The translations under genes were made by a program, and so were the position numbers. 64,000 bases of DNA. Source: Lepas anatifera (lineage: Eukaryota; Arthropoda; Thecostraca; Lepadidae). Positions within the stretch are counted from its first letter, which is position 1; every line of letters begins with the position of its first letter. Of this stretch, positions 61,673 to 64,000 are shown in pieces. The notes under the pieces were generated by a model, which worked only from the letters and a program-made list of their open reading frames with translations, did not search any database and was not told the DNA's origin. The DNA lies in assembly GCA_034440635.1 (NCBI GenBank), contig JAOTON010001135.1, forward strand, positions 248,001-312,000. Reading direction: 5' to 3'.

Positions 61673-61849
61673 TTAAGTAACAAACAACCATACCATCAAC
61701 TGTCATCTTCTTTAACGTGTTTGAGCTGAACATTGGCCCGAACAAAAGTGACTGATGAAGCTTCTTCGTCATTTTCATGCCATATCAACCACCCTTAGCG
61801 TTTTTCGCTATACCGCGCAGGAACCAATCTGGAAGGGGTGTTCAAACAT

Positions 61850-62890
61850 ATGGGCACAGGCAGAGCACACGGGGCCCGGACAGACCATGGAGAGCCCGGG
61901 AAGACCACAGGGAACTTTGAAACCCATAAGAGTCCGGGCAGCCCACAAGGGGCACAGGCAGACCACGGGGCCGAGACAAGCTGTAAAGGACGCGGGCAGA
62001 CCAAGGAGGTCTCGGGTAGGACGCCAGAGGTCCGGGCAGAAAAATGGGGTTGACCGCAGGGGATCCGGAAAACCACAAGAGGCCAGCTGATCCACAAAGG
62101 GCCGGGGTAGACAACGGGGGCCCGGGTAGACCAAGCAGAGCCTGTGCAGACTAAAAGGGGCCAATGCAGAACACAAGGGCCACGGTGTCTCTACAGGGGG
62201 GACATTTTGGAACACAGGGTTCAAAGGTATGCCAGGGGGTCCGAATGCAGACACTAGATATCCAGGTCGACTTCAGGCGCCCGCATTCATGACAGGGCCT
62301 CGTCTGAGGCCATAGGGGACCCGCGCCTGCTGGACAACAGGGAGCCCAGTTGAAGTCACAGGCAGGCGTGTAGCCTTGTGTACTTTTAGAGGTGCGCGAG
62401 CACCCCTAAACATTTTGAAAACACCACTAACTTTGAAAAGCATACCTAAAACTTCGGGATGTTTAAACCAGATCTGCCGCCCAACCGGTCCCAGATCTAT
62501 GTGAGCGGGCGTGGGGGGAGGGGGTGTGTGGAGTGGGGGTAAACGCACCTATTCTCAGCCCATCAACAAATTTTACGACTCGGCTGGGAAAAAACACCCT
62601 TTAACTTGTTCACAAATTTCGTGGTTTAGGGCGCGCCGACAACAAAGGTCATGTGACTTTTTACATCCCTGGTCACAGAGGGCCTGGTTGAATAACTGGG
62701 GCCCGGTTGAACTACAGATGGCCCGAGACTGCTGAATATATGGCCCCAGTTCGGACACAGAGATTATGGGCAGCCCACAGGGGCCTGGCAAGCATGCCAG
62801 GGAGCCCGGCTGCAGCCACAGTCAGCCCAGGTAGACTGCTTGAGCCTGGCTGTATCCAAGGGGCCCGCAATGTGGGATTGAGGGCGGGGG
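61850..62890. repeat. Degenerate 20 bp minisatellite (right arm)
   Basis: Mirror of 24290-25345, including the AT-richer interruption at about 62375-62680. Confidence 0.75.
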
Positions 62891-63168
62891 GGGGCTCGAT
62901 CGGCTATTGAGGGGTTTCTCTGAGCATGGGGGCTCGAACCCCCAAATATCGGGAAGCTTGCGCCCCTAACCTCAAACTACCTCCGGCTATGCATTTACTA
63001 TGGAAGCTCGGTCATTTTGGGGGCGGGGGTAGGGGCTTGAGTCGCTCTATTCCCCTCTTGGATTCGGCACTGATACCTGTCCCTACCACAAAGCGCAAAA
63101 AGTGGTACACAACTGGTCCAAGGACTGGACCTAAGTAGTGACCTTTGTTTAGCACTGTCACACACATC

Positions 63169-63298
63169 ATAGGCGGGTCAAGGGGGTCATTTTCAGCTTT
63201 ACCAAAATTTCACAATCTGAACCAGATTAAGATTTTTGGTAAAAAATTTAGTTTTAGAATTTTTGCCCCAACGACCGAAACCCCTGGATCCGCCTATG
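63169..63298. mobile_element. Short CATAGGCGG-type MITE (right arm)
   Basis: Mirror of 23883-24012, with a small internal difference near 63195 (TTTCAGCTTTACC against the left-arm GTGAACCTGAAAA). Confidence 0.55.
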
Positions 63299-63550
63299 AA
63301 ATTCGGGCCTCGATATACACCGACGTTAAGCAAAAGTCACACAATCGGACCTCGCTGTTCTCTAATGTCCTCGGTTTTTCAGCAATCTCTGGAAGATTGT
63401 AAAAACACATTTCCAACAAAATTCATAAAGTACTTCATTTCGACCCTAAAGAGCATCAACAGTATAAAACAGTAAGTCGCTCTGACAATCTCAGGAGGTG
63501 GTCCTCAGTAGTGCACTTGGGACGTGGACCTCATTTTGCACGGCCTGTAA

Positions 63551-63755
<205 letters not shown>

Positions 63756-64000
63756 GGAGTGTACTCTCTCATCTAACTGAATAACCCATCTCTGCCTGCA
63801 GCCCCATCGGTGGCCTAATCGAGTTGTTAGAACGCAGGACAAACACAAGGGGAGGGGTGAGGAAGCCTAGCACAATGGTTCAGCTACCGACCGAGAGTCT
63901 GCGCAGAATGGCGGCAACACATACTGATCACACTCTATTGACGCTGCTGGGAGGTGGACGCTGTTTGAGTGGGAGCGAGGGGGAGAGGAGACCGGAACCA

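Overview
The window looks like gene-poor, repeat-dense DNA from an animal nucleus, most likely an invertebrate. The signs are a non-LTR retrotransposon with a FADD-type reverse transcriptase, tRNA-derived SINEs with A and B boxes, many DNA-transposon derivatives with clean TIRs and target-site duplications (TSDs), and long (CA)n and (GA)n microsatellites. I see no bacterial-type operon, no intact protein-coding host gene, no rRNA or functional tRNA gene and no CRISPR array. The taxon cannot be fixed from the sequence alone.

Layout. Positions 1-23264 are a mosaic of non-autonomous elements. They include a pair of MITEs sharing one TTAA (883-1810), a TTAA element rich in AGGTCA half-sites (7907-8745), a minus-strand array of decayed copies of part of the WD-repeat protein RACK1 (about 9470-11160), a jockey/CR1-like retrotransposon relic (12135-14336), several SINEs, and one TTAA element nested inside another (16310-18043). 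Positions 23628-36484 and 47927-63553 are the two arms of a very large inverted repeat, separated by an 11 kb spacer. All four arm boundaries lie in (CA)n/(TG)n tracts. The spacer (36768-47835) again holds TTAA elements, one nested, plus SINE copies and a third copy of one repeat carried by the arms.

The two arms are closely similar but not identical: I counted four substitutions over about 260 bp at the outer end. They differ by clean transposon events. The right arm has a 2.0 kb hAT-like insertion, a 199 bp hAT-like MITE whose matching left-arm site carries an excision-type footprint, and a TTAA element. The left arm alone has one copy of a CATAGGCGG-type MITE. The arms therefore have separate histories after the duplication, or they are two haplotypes wrongly joined in the assembly.

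Four unrelated-looking TIR types (AGGGAATG, CACGCGCATTGACGG, CACGCGCCCCGC, CCCTCGCCCC) are all flanked by TTAA, the piggyBac-type target. The bodies of three of them are packed with direct, inverted and everted AGGTCA/TGACCT motifs. No transposase gene for any of these families is visible here, so they must be mobilised from elsewhere or be dead. The most notable results are the (CA)n-bounded palindrome with its dated insertions and excision, and the RACK1-derived tandem array.
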